In this document: positions 19,101 through 20,000 of the stretch, in pieces
Position numbering within the stretch: position 1 is the stretch's first letter
Layout: each line of letters opens with the position of its first letter
DNA from: Stramonita haemastoma
Taxonomy: Eukaryota; Mollusca; Gastropoda; Neogastropoda; Muricidae
Direction of reading: 5' to 3'
Assembly: GCA_030674155.1 (NCBI GenBank)
Contig: CM060335.1
Span: forward strand, 27,890,097 to 27,910,096
Length of the DNA stretch: 20,000 nucleotides
Notes under the pieces: model-generated
What the model was told of the DNA's origin: nothing
Seen by the model: the letters and a program-made list of their open reading frames with translations, nothing else
Databases searched by the model: none
Translations under genes and position numbers: made by a program

Positions 19101-20000
19101 TGTTGCTGTCAGTGTTGTTGTTGATGTTTTGTTCCTGTTGTTGCTGTCAGTGTTGTTGTTGCTGTTGTTGTTCCTGTTCTTGCTGCTGTTGTTGTTGTTG
19201 TTGTTGTTTTTGCTGTCAGTGTTGTTGCTGTCGTTGTTCCTGTTGTTGCTGTCAGTGTTCTTGTTGCAGTTTGTTGTTGTTGTTGTTCCTGTTGTTGCTG
19301 TCAGTGTTGTTGTTGCTGTCAGTGTTGTTGTTGCTGTTGTTGCTGTTAGTGTTGTTGTTGCTGTTGTTGCTGTCAGTGTTGTTGTTGCTGTTTGTTGCTG
19401 TTGTTGCTGTCAGTGTTGTTGCTGTTGTTGTTGCTGTTGTTGCTGTCGGTGTTGTTGCTGTTGTTGTTGCTGTTGTTGATGTCAGTGTTGTTGTTCCTGT
19501 TGTTGTTGCTGTTGTTGCTGTCAGTGTTGTTGTTGCAGTTGTTGTTGCTGTTGTTGTTGCTGTTGTTGTTGCTGTCAGTGTTGCTGTCAGTGTTGCTGTC
19601 AGTGTTGTTGTTGCTGTTGTTGCTGTCAGTGTTGTTGTTGTCGTTGTTGTTGTTGCTGTCAGTGTTGTTGTTGCTGTTGTTGCTGTCAGTGTTGTTGCTG
19701 TCGTTGTTCCTGCTGTTGCTGTCAGTGTTGTTGCAGTTGTTGTTGCTGTTGTTGTTCCTGTTGTTGCTGGTAGTGTTGTTGTTGCTATCAGTGTTGTTGT
19801 CGCTGTTGTTGCTGTCAGTGTTGTTGTTGCTGTTGTTGCTATCAGTGTTGTTGCTGTTGTTGTTGCTGTTGTTGCTGTCAGTGTTGTTGTTGCTGTTGTC
19901 GTTCCTGTTGTTGCTGTCAGTGTTGTTGTTACTGTTGTTGTTCCTGTTGTTGCTGTCAGTGTTGTTGTTGCAGTTGTTGTTGCTGTTCTTCTTGCTGTTG
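16187..20000. repeat. TGTTGC/TGTCAG minisatellite, at least 3.8 kb
   Basis: Built from TGT, TGC and the recurring motif TTGCTGTCAGTGTTG, with TTCCTG and GCAGTTG variants. The plus strand has almost no A outside CAG and TTAG words. Up to about 17325 it is irregular. Beyond that it is ordered into higher-order units (next entry). Forward frames of 822, 543 and 377 codons exist because TGT, GTT, TTG and GCT combinations give no stops. They read as Val/Ala/Ser, Leu/Ser or Cys/Gln depending on frame, and the frames change along the array. The array runs off the window end. Confidence 0.95.
17325..19681. repeat. 782-788-bp higher-order repeat, three near-identical copies
   Basis: Copies at about 17325-18107, 18108-18893 and 18894-19681. 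The word TCTTGTTGCA occurs at 17071, 17376, 17691, 18159, 18473, 18942 and 19259, so from 17376 the gaps alternate at 315, 468, 314, 469 and 317 bases. GATGTTTTGTTCCTG recurs at 17558, 18340 and 19123, giving periods of 782 and 783. A fourth copy begins near 19682 but is clearly diverged (the TCTTGTTGCA word there has lost TCT). An earlier 294-bp partial copy starts at 17264. Confidence 0.85.

Overview
This is nuclear DNA of a metazoan, most probably a mollusc and perhaps a gastropod. Three signs point there. Much of the window is microsatellite ((CA)n, (TC)n, (ACT)n, TGTC, ATTC, CCTTG and AAAAT arrays). There are tRNA-derived SINEs with a body I associate with molluscan genomes (GATAAACCGAGG core, then AAAGAACCCACGGCAAC). 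There is also a decayed non-LTR retrotransposon of the Jockey/CR1 group. The species call rests on recognition, not on a search. I see no host protein-coding gene, no functional tRNA or rRNA, no CRISPR array and no bacterial-type operon. Nearly all long open frames are microsatellites lacking stop codons.

Layout. Positions 1-2590 are compound microsatellites: CA/CG, CA/CAGA, a 1.1-kb ACT/CTG array, GA/GACA and TC. Positions 2590-6290 are mostly single-copy sequence with a tRNA-like head (about 2884), a degenerate 5-bp-periodic tract, a minus-strand SINE (3531-3737), three degenerate 4-bp-periodic tracts and a 20-bp minisatellite with a 60-bp higher-order period (5156-5345). Positions 6290-9490 alternate CA, GAT, GCAC, TCTG and ATTC arrays with two abutting SINEs (7141-7787) that have CA arrays on both sides. 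Positions 9490-10810 hold mixed triplets, TG and TC arrays and a Pol III-like unit (10283-10372).

Positions 10991-15728 hold the main element. About 190-bp tandem monomers (10991-11504) lie upstream of a broken LINE ORF2: an AP-type endonuclease (about 11915-13002) and a 570-codon open reverse transcriptase frame (12996-14708). A 3' region with a roughly 300-bp internal tandem duplication follows, ending in a terminal hairpin and a CCTTG tail. The same 3'-terminal sequence occurs on two short elements (about 7713 and 15898), which suggests LINE-dependent SINEs or truncated copies. Each of the three tails runs into a different simple repeat.

Positions 16187-20000 are a TGT/TGC/TCAG minisatellite. 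From about 17325 it is organised in near-identical 782-788-bp higher-order units, each with two internal sub-blocks of about 315 and 468 bp. The most distinctive observations are the shared hairpin tail, the core domain shared by two SINE families, the insertion of retroelements inside microsatellites, and the higher-order organisation of the two minisatellites. I found no convincing new enzymatic or defence system.
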